Part shown: piece by piece, positions 16,656 to 23,390 of the stretch
Numbering within the stretch: the stretch's first letter is position 1
Layout of the letters: each line of letters opens with the position of its first letter
Assembly (NCBI GenBank): GCA_003343905.1
Contig: QAKI01000023.1
Coordinates: forward strand, 1-32,654
Direction of reading: 5' to 3'
Length of the DNA: 32,654 bases
DNA from: Subdoligranulum variabile
Lineage (GTDB): Bacteria; Bacillota; Clostridia; Oscillospirales; Ruminococcaceae
Made by a program: the position numbers and the translations under genes
Notes under the pieces: model-generated
Told to the model about the DNA's origin: nothing
What the model saw: only the letters and a program-made list of their open reading frames with translations
Database searches by the model: none

Positions 16656-16714
16656 GGCGCCGGGGCGCGGGGACGCCCCCGTGCATCCTGCCCCCCTGCA
16701 AACGACCGCTTACC

Positions 16715-16753
16715 GGCGGCGCCATTGTAATGGCGCCGCCGCTTTGCTATGAT
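16715..16753 (+). promoter_or_regulatory. LytTR-operon promoter with a perfect 26-bp palindrome over the -35 box
   Basis: TTGTAA (16725-16730), a 17-base spacer and TATGAT (16748-16753) form a good promoter, with an expected start near 16760. A perfect inverted repeat, 12-base arms at 16715-16726 and 16729-16740 around a GT centre, has the -35 box exactly in its middle. A protein bound there would block RNA polymerase. Because the promoter drives the LytTR gene 24 bases further on, autoregulation is the simplest idea, though the site does not obviously match the spaced repeats bound by known LytTR proteins. Confidence 0.65.
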
Positions 16754-16776
16754 GGTGCCACAGGAGGTGAGAGCCT

Positions 16777-17223
16777 ATGGAACTGGAAATTCAGCACCGG
16801 CCGGGCGGCGTCCGGGTCATCGTGCAGGGGCCGGAGGGCAGCGCGGAACTGCGGCAGGTCCTGGACCTGCTGCAAAGCGGCGCCGACCGGCTGTGGCTGC
16901 TGGATGACCGGCAGCAGACCGTATCGGTTTTTCCGCAGGACATCCTGTGGGCCGAAACCGTGGACGACAGGACCTTCGTCTACACAGCCGAAGGCATCTA
17001 CCGCGCCCCGTTCAGCCTGACGGCGCTGGAACTGCGCTGGGGCGCGCTGGGGCTGTTCCGCTGCGGCAAATCCACGGTCGTCAACCTGAACGCCGTGCGG
17101 CGGCTTTACAGCCGCCCGGGCGGGCGGATCGAAGCCGTTCTGCCAACGGGGGAAAAGATCATCATCTCCCGCCGTTACGCGCCGGACCTGCGCGCAAAAC
17201 TGCAAGGAGGAGATTCACTGTGA
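16777..17223 (+). CDS. LytTR-domain DNA-binding regulator
   Basis: A 148-residue protein without a receiver domain. An N-terminal alpha/beta part (about residues 1-45) precedes a LytTR domain (about 50-145), recognised by the segment LFRCGKSTVVNLNAVRRLYS, the counterpart of the F-R-x-H/G-K-S-x-x-V-N-L signature, and the closing ISRRYAPDLRAKL. This is the stand-alone LytTR type that is paired with a small membrane protein and controlled by it. ATG 16777 has AGGAGGTGA upstream. The stop overlaps the GTG start of the next gene, so the two are translationally coupled. Base composition matches the host genes. What it regulates is unknown; its own promoter contains a likely operator. Confidence 0.87.
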   Translation: MELEIQHRPGGVRVIVQGPEGSAELRQVLDLLQSGADRLWLLDDRQQTVSVFPQDILWAETVDDRTFVYTAEGIYRAPFSLTALELRWGALGLFRCGKSTVVNLNAVRRLYSRPGGRIEAVLPTGEKIIISRRYAPDLRAKLQGGDSL

Positions 17224-17660
17224 AAACTTATCTGCGTTTATACCGCTGGGCCATGCAGATGAAACTGCGCATGGCCATTTACACCGTTGCCGCCGTCTTT
17301 CTCAAGTGCGTCTGCAACGCGCTGCTGGGCACCTACAGCGTACCCATCTTTGACCTGCTGACCATGTGGCTGGTCTCGCTGCTGTTCGCCATGTTCGAGA
17401 GCGCCGTCTTTCCCGAAAACGCGCCCTGCACCACGGCCCGCACGCTGGTCTGGCTGGCGGCGGCCAACCTCTGCTTCATCGGCGGCGCGCTGCTGTTCGG
17501 CTGGTTCCGCGGCGTGCCCGTCTGGGGCGGCGTGCTGCTGGCGGCCTTTCTGGAACTGGCCCTTGGGCTGATGTGGTTCGGCGACCGCTTTGTGCTGAAA
17601 ATGGACAGCGAACAACTGACCCGCCAGCTGCAGCAATACCAGCAGCGCCTGCAAAAATAA
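17220..17660 (+). CDS. DUF3021-family membrane protein, partner of the LytTR regulator
   Basis: A 146-residue membrane protein with four predicted helices: about residues 20-40, 44-65, 72-93 and 98-118. A charged, Gln-rich cytoplasmic tail follows, ending QLTRQLQQYQQRLQK, likely a short coiled coil. Size, topology and linkage to a LytTR gene match DUF3021 proteins. In comparable streptococcal LytTR systems the membrane protein restrains the regulator; that role here is an inference. The GTG start (17220-17222) overlaps the LytTR stop and has AAGGAGG nine bases upstream, within the LytTR gene. It is the last host gene before the prophage-type region. Confidence 0.82.
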   Translation: MKTYLRLYRWAMQMKLRMAIYTVAAVFLKCVCNALLGTYSVPIFDLLTMWLVSLLFAMFESAVFPENAPCTTARTLVWLAAANLCFIGGALLFGWFRGVPVWGGVLLAAFLELALGLMWFGDRFVLKMDSEQLTRQLQQYQQRLQK

Positions 17661-17795
17661 CGCGGCCCGCGGGGAGGGGCCGTCGCGCCGCGCCAGAATT
17701 GAAAATTTTGTAAACGCTCCGGCCATCTGCTTGAACGGCCGGGTGTAGCTTTGCAAAAAAATTGAAAAAAGTTTGCAGAAGAAATAAAAAAGTAA

Positions 17796-17839
17796 GGGCG
17801 TTTAAAGAGTAGTTTGAATACTCTTTAAACGCCCTTTTT
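17796..17839. terminator. Bidirectional terminator between host and prophage genes
   Basis: A perfect 16-bp stem (17796-17811 with 17819-17834) with a 7-base loop is followed by TTTTT on the + strand and, on the minus strand, by TTACTTTTTT. It lies between the converging DUF3021 and XRE genes and can stop both transcripts. The rest of 17661-17795 holds only small GC hairpins and an A-rich patch. The host-prophage junction is probably in 17661-17845, but with one end visible no att core can be defined. Confidence 0.85.
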
Positions 17840-17845
17840 CCCGTG

Positions 17846-18109
17846 TTATTGAGTGTGTCGGTTTCCGTGTTCTTCGACAAGTAAATGGTTGCCGGTTTTC
17901 TGCAGATTCGATGGCACATATTCCAGCAAATCTGCAACGCCGCACCCCAGCGCCTCACAAATCCGATCCATGTGCTCCAAGCTGATCCGATCTGCAAACT
18001 CGTTGTAGTATGCGCAAATCGTTGATGGCCGGATACCTGTCTCCCTGGCCAGCCTGGCCTGGGACCAGCGCCGCTCACCTAATAACCGGGACAAATGACT
18101 TTTGATCAT
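17846..18109 (-). CDS. XRE-family HTH regulator
   Basis: An 87-residue protein that is almost only a helix-turn-helix domain: LSRLLGERRWSQARLARETG for the first helices, RPSTICAYYNEFADRI for the recognition region, then LEHMDRICEALGCGVADLLEY, the usual end of Cro/CI-type folds. A 20-residue polar tail follows. It could be a phage repressor, an anti-repressor or a late accessory regulator. It is the last gene at the left edge of the prophage and points the same way as the lysis genes. A weak promoter (GGGACA-17-TAAAAT on the minus strand, 18156-18128) may serve it. The ribosome binding site is poor, so expression may be low. Confidence 0.8.
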   Translation of the reverse strand: MIKSHLSRLLGERRWSQARLARETGIRPSTICAYYNEFADRISLEHMDRICEALGCGVADLLEYVPSNLQKTGNHLLVEEHGNRHTQ

Positions 18110-18183
18110 CTGATCGCCCCACTGACCATTTTAATAGAGGTAGCAGGGCCTGTCCCGGAATTGTTAGATTATAACGAATTGCG

Positions 18184-18936
18184 TTAGTAGTTGCGGATCA
18201 GCACCTCATTGTAAACCGGATCTTTGCCCGGCACGCCAGGGAGCGAATTGTGCCTTGTGACCGGCTGTATACTGCAGTCCTGATACAGCTCCCGCACCTC
18301 TGCGCAGTCGTTGTACGAGAGCAAATACCGGCCCTTGATATTGTGCAGCACACGGGCCAAACGCTCATGGTCCGCAGGCGCGAATGGGTGCTTGTAGTAC
18401 CGCTCTGTGCCCATGTACGGCGGGTCGCAATAGAAAAGCGCTCCGGGGCGGTCATAGGTATGAATGAGTTGCTCGAAGTCCAAGTGCTCAATGACTACCT
18501 TGCGCAGTCTCTCTTGGACGTCCGCAAACGGCGCGGGAATATTTTCCGCGATTCGCTGGGCGGTGGCAAAGGTCCGCCGATCCGAGCCGAAACTCATCTT
18601 GATCAGGTATAGAGTACGGGCAGCGCGCTGAATATCTGTATACCCTCGACGGTCAGCCTGATTCTGAAAATCGAAAAACATCTCACGCGACTGTGGCAAT
18701 CCCTGCAGCTCGGCAGCCATCGCCTCCGGGTGGTACTTGATGCAACGATAGACATTGATTAGGCTTCCGTCTGCGTCGTTGAAAACCTCCAAGTGGTGGC
18801 CGGGGTCCTTGCCGAAAAGGACCCAACCTGCCCCGCCGAAAACCTCTATGTAGCGGGTAATGTCCTGGGGGAACTGCTCCAGGATTGCCTTGCGCAGCGC
18901 GCGCTTGCCGCCGATCCAACCCATAAAACTCTGCAT
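18184..18936 (-). CDS. DNA adenine N6-methyltransferase, Dam/D12 class
   Basis: A 250-residue class I adenine methyltransferase. The N-terminal SAM-binding motif is FMGWIGGKRALRKAI (FxGxK type), followed by EVFGGAGWVLFG, and the catalytic motif is DPPY in FYCDPPYMGTERYY. The order matches the alpha-type D12/Dam family, which methylates adenine in short sites. The start at 18936 is chosen because AAAGGATG lies just upstream and the longer frame would overlap the holin gene; the protein then begins MQSFMGWIGG, the usual family start. No restriction endonuclease is next to it, so this is an orphan phage methylase, perhaps protecting phage DNA or affecting gene control. The recognition site is not predictable from the sequence alone. 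Confidence 0.9.
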   Translation of the reverse strand: MQSFMGWIGGKRALRKAILEQFPQDITRYIEVFGGAGWVLFGKDPGHHLEVFNDADGSLINVYRCIKYHPEAMAAELQGLPQSREMFFDFQNQADRRGYTDIQRAARTLYLIKMSFGSDRRTFATAQRIAENIPAPFADVQERLRKVVIEHLDFEQLIHTYDRPGALFYCDPPYMGTERYYKHPFAPADHERLARVLHNIKGRYLLSYNDCAEVRELYQDCSIQPVTRHNSLPGVPGKDPVYNEVLIRNY

Positions 18937-18976
18937 ACAATCATCCTTTCCGGGGCGAAAAGATGATCTTGGAAAA

Positions 18977-19288
18977 TTATTTTGCAGCAGCCGCACCAGA
19001 AGCGCCTTGCAGACGCTTGATGAAATCCGATAAATAGTTGGAGCCACGGCTGGCCAGCACGCCGGTCAGGATCATGCCGAGCTGCGGGACCGCGAAGTGG
19101 ATCTCCAACGCGCCGTAAATATCCGCCCCGGCGGCCAGGCACAGCCCGCAGCCGATGGCCAGCGCCACCACCTGCGTGATGGCGGTCTTATAGCTGCGGC
19201 TCAGCACAGCCTTGCCGATGCTCTTTCCAATCTCGACCACTCCCTCAACGGTGATGGCCAGCATAAGTGCCAATACGATCATACTCAT
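18977..19288 (-). CDS. Phage holin
   Basis: A 103-residue protein with three hydrophobic segments: about residues 2-18, 36-60 and 69-85. It has a short Ala/Lys-rich C-terminus (QGASGAAAAK). It lies 19 bases after the endolysin gene, which supports a holin that opens the membrane to release or activate the lysin. The start at 19288 is preferred because AGGAGG lies about ten bases upstream; an earlier in-frame start would overlap the lysin gene. It resembles small Firmicutes phage holins, but I do not assign a numbered family. Confidence 0.75.
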   Translation of the reverse strand: MSMIVLALMLAITVEGVVEIGKSIGKAVLSRSYKTAITQVVALAIGCGLCLAAGADIYGALEIHFAVPQLGMILTGVLASRGSNYLSDFIKRLQGASGAAAAK

Positions 19289-19307
19289 AATAGTATATCC
19301 TCCTATA

Positions 19308-20627
19308 TTATTGGTTTGTGTACCTTGCGAAGTACTCCGTGCCATCTCCCTGCGCCTGCATCCATAAGGTCATTGCATCCCCATTGCTGGCGGGGCCAAT
19401 CAGTACAGCGGTCGCGGTCTGCACCGGGAGTTGCAGACTTTGTGCCTTATTGATCAGTGCCTCACTGGGCGAGATCACGCACAGACGCTGCAGCTCCACC
19501 GGCGGCACGGGTTGTTCTGTCTCAGTATCACAAATCCCGCTGTAGTCCCAGTTGCAGTCCACATCCCCGGAAATTCCAGCCACACGGCCCGTGCTGGTGT
19601 ACTGCCACATCATATACTCTCCAGTATATCCCAGCGACTCGCGATAGTCCGCCACCCACAGAGGGTACGCGGCCAACGCTTCGGCGTTCAAATAACTGTT
19701 GATATAGTTGGTGTAGCTATACCAGCCGGGGAGGTAGCCCCGTTGGTCCAGGATGTCCATCATGCGCTTGGTCAGCGCCGTTAAGGTGTCCTTGCCCAGG
19801 CCGGTCAGGCTATTGTCTTCCACATCCACAAAGACCGGGTAGTCGAAAGTTTTGCCTTCCAGTGCAGGCAGCCAGACTTCCAGCTCTGCGTTTTGAGCTT
19901 GCTCGCTGGTAGCATAAGTAAACAGGTACGCGCCTACGCGCAGCCCAGCGGCACGGGCCGCATTGTAGTTGCTCTCGAAGTAGGGGTCCACATAGGGCCC
20001 CGCATTTGTGCTGGAGCCCACACGCAGGATTGCATACTTGACGCCATCGGCCGCTACGGCCTTCCAGTCGATCACGCCCTGATACTTGGAAACATCAATG
20101 CCGAAAACCCCTGGCCGGTCCTCCACTTCTGTGCTGTCGGCATCAACGCTGGTATACTCACCCAGATGTGCCTTTACCGTATCGTTTGCACAGGAAAAAT
20201 TGGCATCAAGCCAGGACAGCGGATTATACCGCACACGGGAGACACGGACCTCGAAGTGGAGATGCGCCCCGTCGCAGTTGCCGGTTTCCCCGCTGTAGCC
20301 AATGAGTTGTCCCTCAGTCACCGTTTGCCCGCTGGCCACACAGATTTTTGACAGGTGTGCGTAGTAGGTTTCCAGCATCTTACCGTTGTAATCGCTGTGC
20401 CGCAGGCGAATCAGGTTGCCGTAGCTTTGATCTCCCGTCAGTGTGTGCCCATCCCAGTACTGTACCAAGTTGACCGTGGCGGGTTCAGATGCATACACGG
20501 GTGTTCCGACAGATGCGCGCAAGTCGATTGCTTTATGGGCGCTTCCGTCGTTGTACGTCCATCCCGCAGTAATGATGTGCGTGTTGAGTGGCCACCTCAG
20601 CAGCACCTCTCCGTTAGATAATCTCAT
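19308..20627 (-). CDS. Two-domain endolysin: M23 peptidase plus GH25 muramidase
   Basis: A 439-residue lysin. Residues 1-140 form an M23 (LytM-type) metallopeptidase with zinc ligands His31 and Asp35 (HKAIDLR), His91 (YYAHL) and His124 (AHLHFEV). Residues 174-365 form a GH25 muramidase, starting FGIDVSKYQGVIDWKAV (Asp178) with active-site Asp268 and Glu270 in FVDVED. The last 70 residues are an unassigned domain that may bind the cell wall. Cutting both the peptide and the glycan part of peptidoglycan in one protein is efficient lysis machinery. There is no signal peptide, so export depends on the holin. GGAGGAGG lies upstream of the ATG at 20627. An alternative is a virion-associated lysin, but the holin next to it favours a lysis role. 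Confidence 0.92.
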   Translation of the reverse strand: MRLSNGEVLLRWPLNTHIITAGWTYNDGSAHKAIDLRASVGTPVYASEPATVNLVQYWDGHTLTGDQSYGNLIRLRHSDYNGKMLETYYAHLSKICVASGQTVTEGQLIGYSGETGNCDGAHLHFEVRVSRVRYNPLSWLDANFSCANDTVKAHLGEYTSVDADSTEVEDRPGVFGIDVSKYQGVIDWKAVAADGVKYAILRVGSSTNAGPYVDPYFESNYNAARAAGLRVGAYLFTYATSEQAQNAELEVWLPALEGKTFDYPVFVDVEDNSLTGLGKDTLTALTKRMMDILDQRGYLPGWYSYTNYINSYLNAEALAAYPLWVADYRESLGYTGEYMMWQYTSTGRVAGISGDVDCNWDYSGICDTETEQPVPPVELQRLCVISPSEALINKAQSLQLPVQTATAVLIGPASNGDAMTLWMQAQGDGTEYFARYTNQ

Positions 20628-20632
20628 TTTTG

Positions 20633-21079
20633 TTATACCTCCTCCCAGGCGCTGGGAAGCGCCTGCGCATCGTGTATAGTGTCATCTTGCAGGCAGCGGT
20701 ACACCGTGCCATCCTCGGCGCGGTAGCACTCGCCAGCCATATATCTGCCACTGGTGCCATAGGCGGGCACCCAGGGCTTGGCGCGGGCGGGGTCCGTGGT
20801 GTGAGCCAAGCCCCAAAGTGCCCGCAGTGTGCTTGGGCGTCCTTCATATCTGTTCGCGTTGTGCGGCTGGATGAGCAGCCACACTTGGCCCTCATCGGCC
20901 ACCGGCGCGCCCGCGGGCCATCCAGTGTAGTCCTGCTGCTTGTCCCATGCGGGCACAGCCCGCTCGTAAGCGATGATGGTCGTGCCGTCCATCCCGGCTG
21001 CGCTCTGCCGCAGCTCGGTGGCTTCGCGCGCCCCCAGGTCGCGCAATAGGTCCAATACAAGGGTTTTGCTGTCCATCAT
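20633..21079 (-). CDS. Phage accessory protein with CBM5/12-like C-terminus
   Basis: A 148-residue protein. The C-terminal 50 residues, with WVPAYGTSGRYMAGECYRAE and then DGTVYRCLQ and PSAWEEV, have the spacing of aromatic residues seen in CBM5/12 (chitin/peptidoglycan-type) binding modules. The first 100 residues are unassigned but contain several Trp. It lies between the fibre genes and the lysin, so it may bind a surface glycan as part of the tail tip, or help the lysin. The ATG at 21079 overlaps the stop of the upstream gene (ATGA); a second ATG directly follows. I rejected a frame-shifted alternative of the same length (20614-21060) that is Cys/Thr/Pro-rich and unlike any family. Confidence 0.7.
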   Translation of the reverse strand: MMDSKTLVLDLLRDLGAREATELRQSAAGMDGTTIIAYERAVPAWDKQQDYTGWPAGAPVADEGQVWLLIQPHNANRYEGRPSTLRALWGLAHTTDPARAKPWVPAYGTSGRYMAGECYRAEDGTVYRCLQDDTIHDAQALPSAWEEV

Positions 21080-21423
21080 GCCATGCTCACCCCCTCGTTA
21101 TAGGCTGTCGCCATCTCGTCCCAAGTGGCGGCGGTATCCGGCGGGTCGGGCGGACGCAGCGCGGCAAGCTCATCTTCCGTAAACCTGTGGTAGAGCATAC
21201 AGTCTTCGTATTCGTCCCAAGCTGCCTTTGCAGGCACGTCTACCACTTTTCCGCGCAAGCCCTTGCCGCCGTTTAGCGTCTCAGTCCCAGGCAGTACCTC
21301 AAAATGCGACTGCTCCTCTACCGCGTCGTGGTGGGCGACAAAACGCCGACCCGGATAGGTGTAGCCTACCGATAGGTCCGGCTCCGAGATTTCCTCAAAT
21401 GTGCTTTCATCATAAGTTTTCAA
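21076..21423 (-). CDS. Small phage protein of unknown function
   Basis: A 115-residue protein, rich in acidic and aromatic residues, beginning KTYDESTFEEISEPDLSVGY. I do not recognise a known domain; proteins of this size just before a lysin or glycan-binding gene are often tail-tip accessory proteins. The TTG at 21421-21423 is chosen as start because AGAGGTGG lies six bases upstream; a longer frame reaches a TTG at 21462 but would overlap the preceding fibre gene. The C-terminus overlaps the next gene by four bases (ATGA), so the two are translationally coupled. Confidence 0.6.
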   Translation of the reverse strand: MKTYDESTFEEISEPDLSVGYTYPGRRFVAHHDAVEEQSHFEVLPGTETLNGGKGLRGKVVDVPAKAAWDEYEDCMLYHRFTEDELAALRPPDPPDTAATWDEMATAYNEGVSMA

Positions 21424-21458
21424 GCTATACCACCTCTTTCCCAAGGGATTCTCTAAAA

Positions 21459-22073
21459 TCAAATGTCTTCAAAAGCGAGCGACAGAACGGCTTCACCTTC
21501 ATGGGAGCCTGCATCGTTGTTCCATGTTGGGGATATATTCAGTTCGGTTCCCGCGTTTATGGTTTCCGGGAAGAGATAGGAAACACTGCCAGAAGCATCC
21601 CACTTATTGGTCCACAGATTCTTGACGGACAAGGTCCTAAGTGTCTTCTTGAATTGTAGATATAGATTTACACCGTAACTGTGAGCATCCCAACTCATGC
21701 CGAGAGTATCAAAAACAGTCTGAAAACTGGTTATGTTGGCTCTTGTATCGGCAACAACGGGCTGCCCGGACTGCATCATGAATGACACCAAAGCACCGAC
21801 GCCAATGCCTCTATTGCAGACAATATTGAAAATGTATCTGGTTTTATAGCTCCCAGTAACTTTCCCGTTCCCGTTGTGATACCCTGCTGGTATAGTCACA
21901 GAGGAACCCGCATTTGCCGTTGTGCTCCACGCCCCATGGTTCGGCATCGTGCCGGTGCGCAAGGCTTTTCCTGCAGCGTAAAATGTCTTTCCGTTGAGGA
22001 CTTCGCCCTCAGTGGCCGTCGCCAATGCCAACTTGCTGGTGGTCAGGCCGCCGCTCGGTTCCATCAAGCCCAT
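21459..22073 (-). CDS. Tail-fibre/tip paralogue 4 of the tandem array
   Basis: A 204-residue protein, the last of four tandem paralogues. The N-terminal 70 residues are shared: MGLMEPSGGLTTSKLALATA, then EVLNGKTFYAAGKALRTGTM, then a TIPAGYHNGNGKVTG segment. The VLxGKTFY...GTMPN pattern is common in tails of gut Firmicutes phages. The remaining 130 residues, with many aromatic and Asn residues, share nothing visible with the other copies and probably form the receptor-contacting domain. The start overlaps the stop of the leader's shifted frame (TAATG). GGGGGTG lies seven bases upstream and can serve as a ribosome binding site. The role is inferred from position after the baseplate genes. Confidence 0.75.
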   Translation of the reverse strand: MGLMEPSGGLTTSKLALATATEGEVLNGKTFYAAGKALRTGTMPNHGAWSTTANAGSSVTIPAGYHNGNGKVTGSYKTRYIFNIVCNRGIGVGALVSFMMQSGQPVVADTRANITSFQTVFDTLGMSWDAHSYGVNLYLQFKKTLRTLSVKNLWTNKWDASGSVSYLFPETINAGTELNISPTWNNDAGSHEGEAVLSLAFEDI

Positions 22074-22163
22074 TACACAACACCCCCAGTCTGAGTATTG
22101 TGCAATTCGCCAGTTACGGGGCTATGGCAGCCCCCCCCCGATGTTTTTGCGTTTATTCGTCAT
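22073..22163 (-). CDS. G9 leader ORF of fibre copy 4 (frameshift candidate)
   Basis: Ribosome binding site AAAGGA and ATG (22163-22161) open a leader. In the starting frame it encodes MTNKRKNIGGGLP and stops at TAG 22124-22122. A run of nine G (minus strand; 22139-22131) precedes this stop. Losing one nucleotide, or gaining two, in the run opens CHSPVTGELHNTQTGGVV, which ends with TAA overlapping the fibre ATG (TAATG). The shifted frame has TGA overlapping the leader ATG and no good start before the run, so it can be reached only by a frame change. The other two copies have the same length, 91 nt. Function is unknown: a small protein or a translational switch. Confidence 0.5.
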
Positions 22164-22185
22164 TTTTCACACAATCCTTTCCGAC

Positions 22186-22713
22186 TCAATCATAGTACAC
22201 CATATAGACTTTATAGTTGAGTACCCCCGCCCACGTTCCACCCGGTCCGATTTGCGTTGGGCTTGCCTGCAAAACTCCGGTTGACGGATTATAGCTGATG
22301 TTATCGCCGCTTGAGCCGTTATTGCCGCTGCTGCCTGTCGAGTTCCCCTGCCACCTGTAGGGCACTGCGTAGAAATTGGCCCTTGATAGCTTATTATATA
22401 TACTGGGATGGTCCGCTTTCACATTATAGGTTAATACAGCCCATGCGTCAGCTTCCGTTCCGGCACACCCAAGGTACGCCGTTTTCTGAGCTTTCCCACT
22501 TATGGTTCCACCACTGTAATATCCTTGCGGGATTGCAACAGATTCTCCCGGACCCACTTTAGGACTCCACGCTCCACGGTTCGGCATCGTGCCTTCGCGT
22601 AAGGCTTTTCCTGCGGCGTAAAACTTCTTGCCCTTGAGGACATCGCCCTCAGTGGCGTTTGCCAGCGCCAGTTTGCTGGTTGTCAGGGCACCCCCCGCTG
22701 TCATCAGCCCCAT
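22186..22713 (-). CDS. Tail-fibre/tip paralogue 3 of the tandem array
   Basis: A 175-residue protein. It shares the N-terminal module (MGLMTAGGALTTSKLALANA, DVLKGKKFYAAGKALREGTM, and an IPQGYYSGGTISG segment). The C-terminal 105 residues are unique to it and include a Ser/Gly/Asn-rich linker (about residues 125-145, STGSSGNNGSSGDN). It ends in an aromatic YKVYMVYYD strand, which suggests a small beta-rich tip domain on a flexible stalk. It begins at the TAATG overlap with its G9 leader. The ATG at 22713 is supported by alignment with the other copies. Role as an alternative or additional receptor-binding tip is an inference. Confidence 0.75.
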   Translation of the reverse strand: MGLMTAGGALTTSKLALANATEGDVLKGKKFYAAGKALREGTMPNRGAWSPKVGPGESVAIPQGYYSGGTISGKAQKTAYLGCAGTEADAWAVLTYNVKADHPSIYNKLSRANFYAVPYRWQGNSTGSSGNNGSSGDNISYNPSTGVLQASPTQIGPGGTWAGVLNYKVYMVYYD

Positions 22714-22803
22714 TACACAACACCCCCAATCCAGGTATTGTGCAAATCGCCAGTTACGGGGCTATGGCAGCCCCCCCCCGATGTTTTTACGATGGTTCGT
22801 CAT
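22713..22803 (-). CDS. G9 leader ORF of fibre copy 3 (frameshift candidate)
   Basis: Same design as the other two leaders: AAGGAG, ATG 22803-22801, MTNHRKNIGGGLP, then TAG at 22764-22762. Nine G lie at 22779-22771 on the minus strand. The shifted tail is CHSPVTGDLHNTWIGGVV with TAATG at the fibre start. It lies 20 bases after the stop of paralogue 2. Compared with copy 4, most base changes in the shifted tail are silent or conservative (for example Asp/Glu), apart from a Trp-Ile/Gln-Thr swap. Confidence 0.5.
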
Positions 22804-22823
22804 ATTGAACAAACTCCTTTTTG

Positions 22824-23390
22824 TCAAACAATGAACGCCGACATATATCCGTTATTCTTCTCGGTTTCATGTGCGGCTGCCCATCTCACATATGATCCAG
22901 CGTTAAGGCGCGATAATCCAGAAGAAACCAGTTGATAGCAGTTATTAACTGCATATAGGTAGACCGCTCCATAATCGGAGCTGTCTAAGCCTTTATAATA
23001 AACTCTAATTCCGTGGAATGTGACTGATCCTCCTTGTGTGGCTTTATATGTCTTTTGTTCTACCAACCTATTATTAGTAATACACAAACACTTTATATAA
23101 AGTCTTCCATATGAGTCTGTGCCTCCAGAGTTTGGATCGTTCATGAATACAACAATCGTTTTGTCATTGGAGGTCACTATACCTGCACCGCTATGACATC
23201 CCCAAGGAATAGTAACGGATTTTCCCGGATCAATCGTTGTGCTCCATGCCCCCAGATTCGGCATCGTCCCAACTTTCAGTGTTTTGTCGCCTGCGTAGAA
23301 GGTCTTACCGTCCAGTGCGCTATTAGGGGATAAGGTCGCCAATGCCAACTTGCTGTTGGTCAGGCCACCACCCGCTGTCATCAGCCCCAT
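22824..23390 (-). CDS. Tail-fibre/tip paralogue 2 of the tandem array
   Basis: A 188-residue protein sharing the first 70 residues with copies 3 and 4 (MGLMTAGGGLTNSKLALATL, ALDGKTFYAGDKTLKVGTMP, a TIPWGCHSGAGIV segment). The C-terminal 115 residues are unique and the DNA there is clearly more AT-rich than the host operon, consistent with acquisition of new tip domains by exchange. The start overlaps the end of its G9 leader (TAATG). It is preceded by GGGGGGTG, a plausible ribosome binding site, so it need not depend wholly on the leader. No enzymatic motif is visible. Confidence 0.75.
   Translation of the reverse strand: MGLMTAGGGLTNSKLALATLSPNSALDGKTFYAGDKTLKVGTMPNLGAWSTTIDPGKSVTIPWGCHSGAGIVTSNDKTIVVFMNDPNSGGTDSYGRLYIKCLCITNNRLVEQKTYKATQGGSVTFHGIRVYYKGLDSSDYGAVYLYAVNNCYQLVSSGLSRLNAGSYVRWAAAHETEKNNGYMSAFIV

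Noticed and set aside
17661..17845. tRNA gene as attachment site
   Set aside because: No cloverleaf, GTTCRA box or CCA-type end is visible in the border region.
20614..21060. Alternative frame of 148 codons beside the CBM-like gene
   Set aside because: Its product is Thr/Pro/Arg-rich with no recognisable motif, while the other frame has coupled start and stop and a CBM-like end.
22131..22139. G9 run as a sequencing error
   Set aside because: The same run length occurs independently in three copies with otherwise different flanks, and the total leader length is 91 nt in each, so an error is unlikely.
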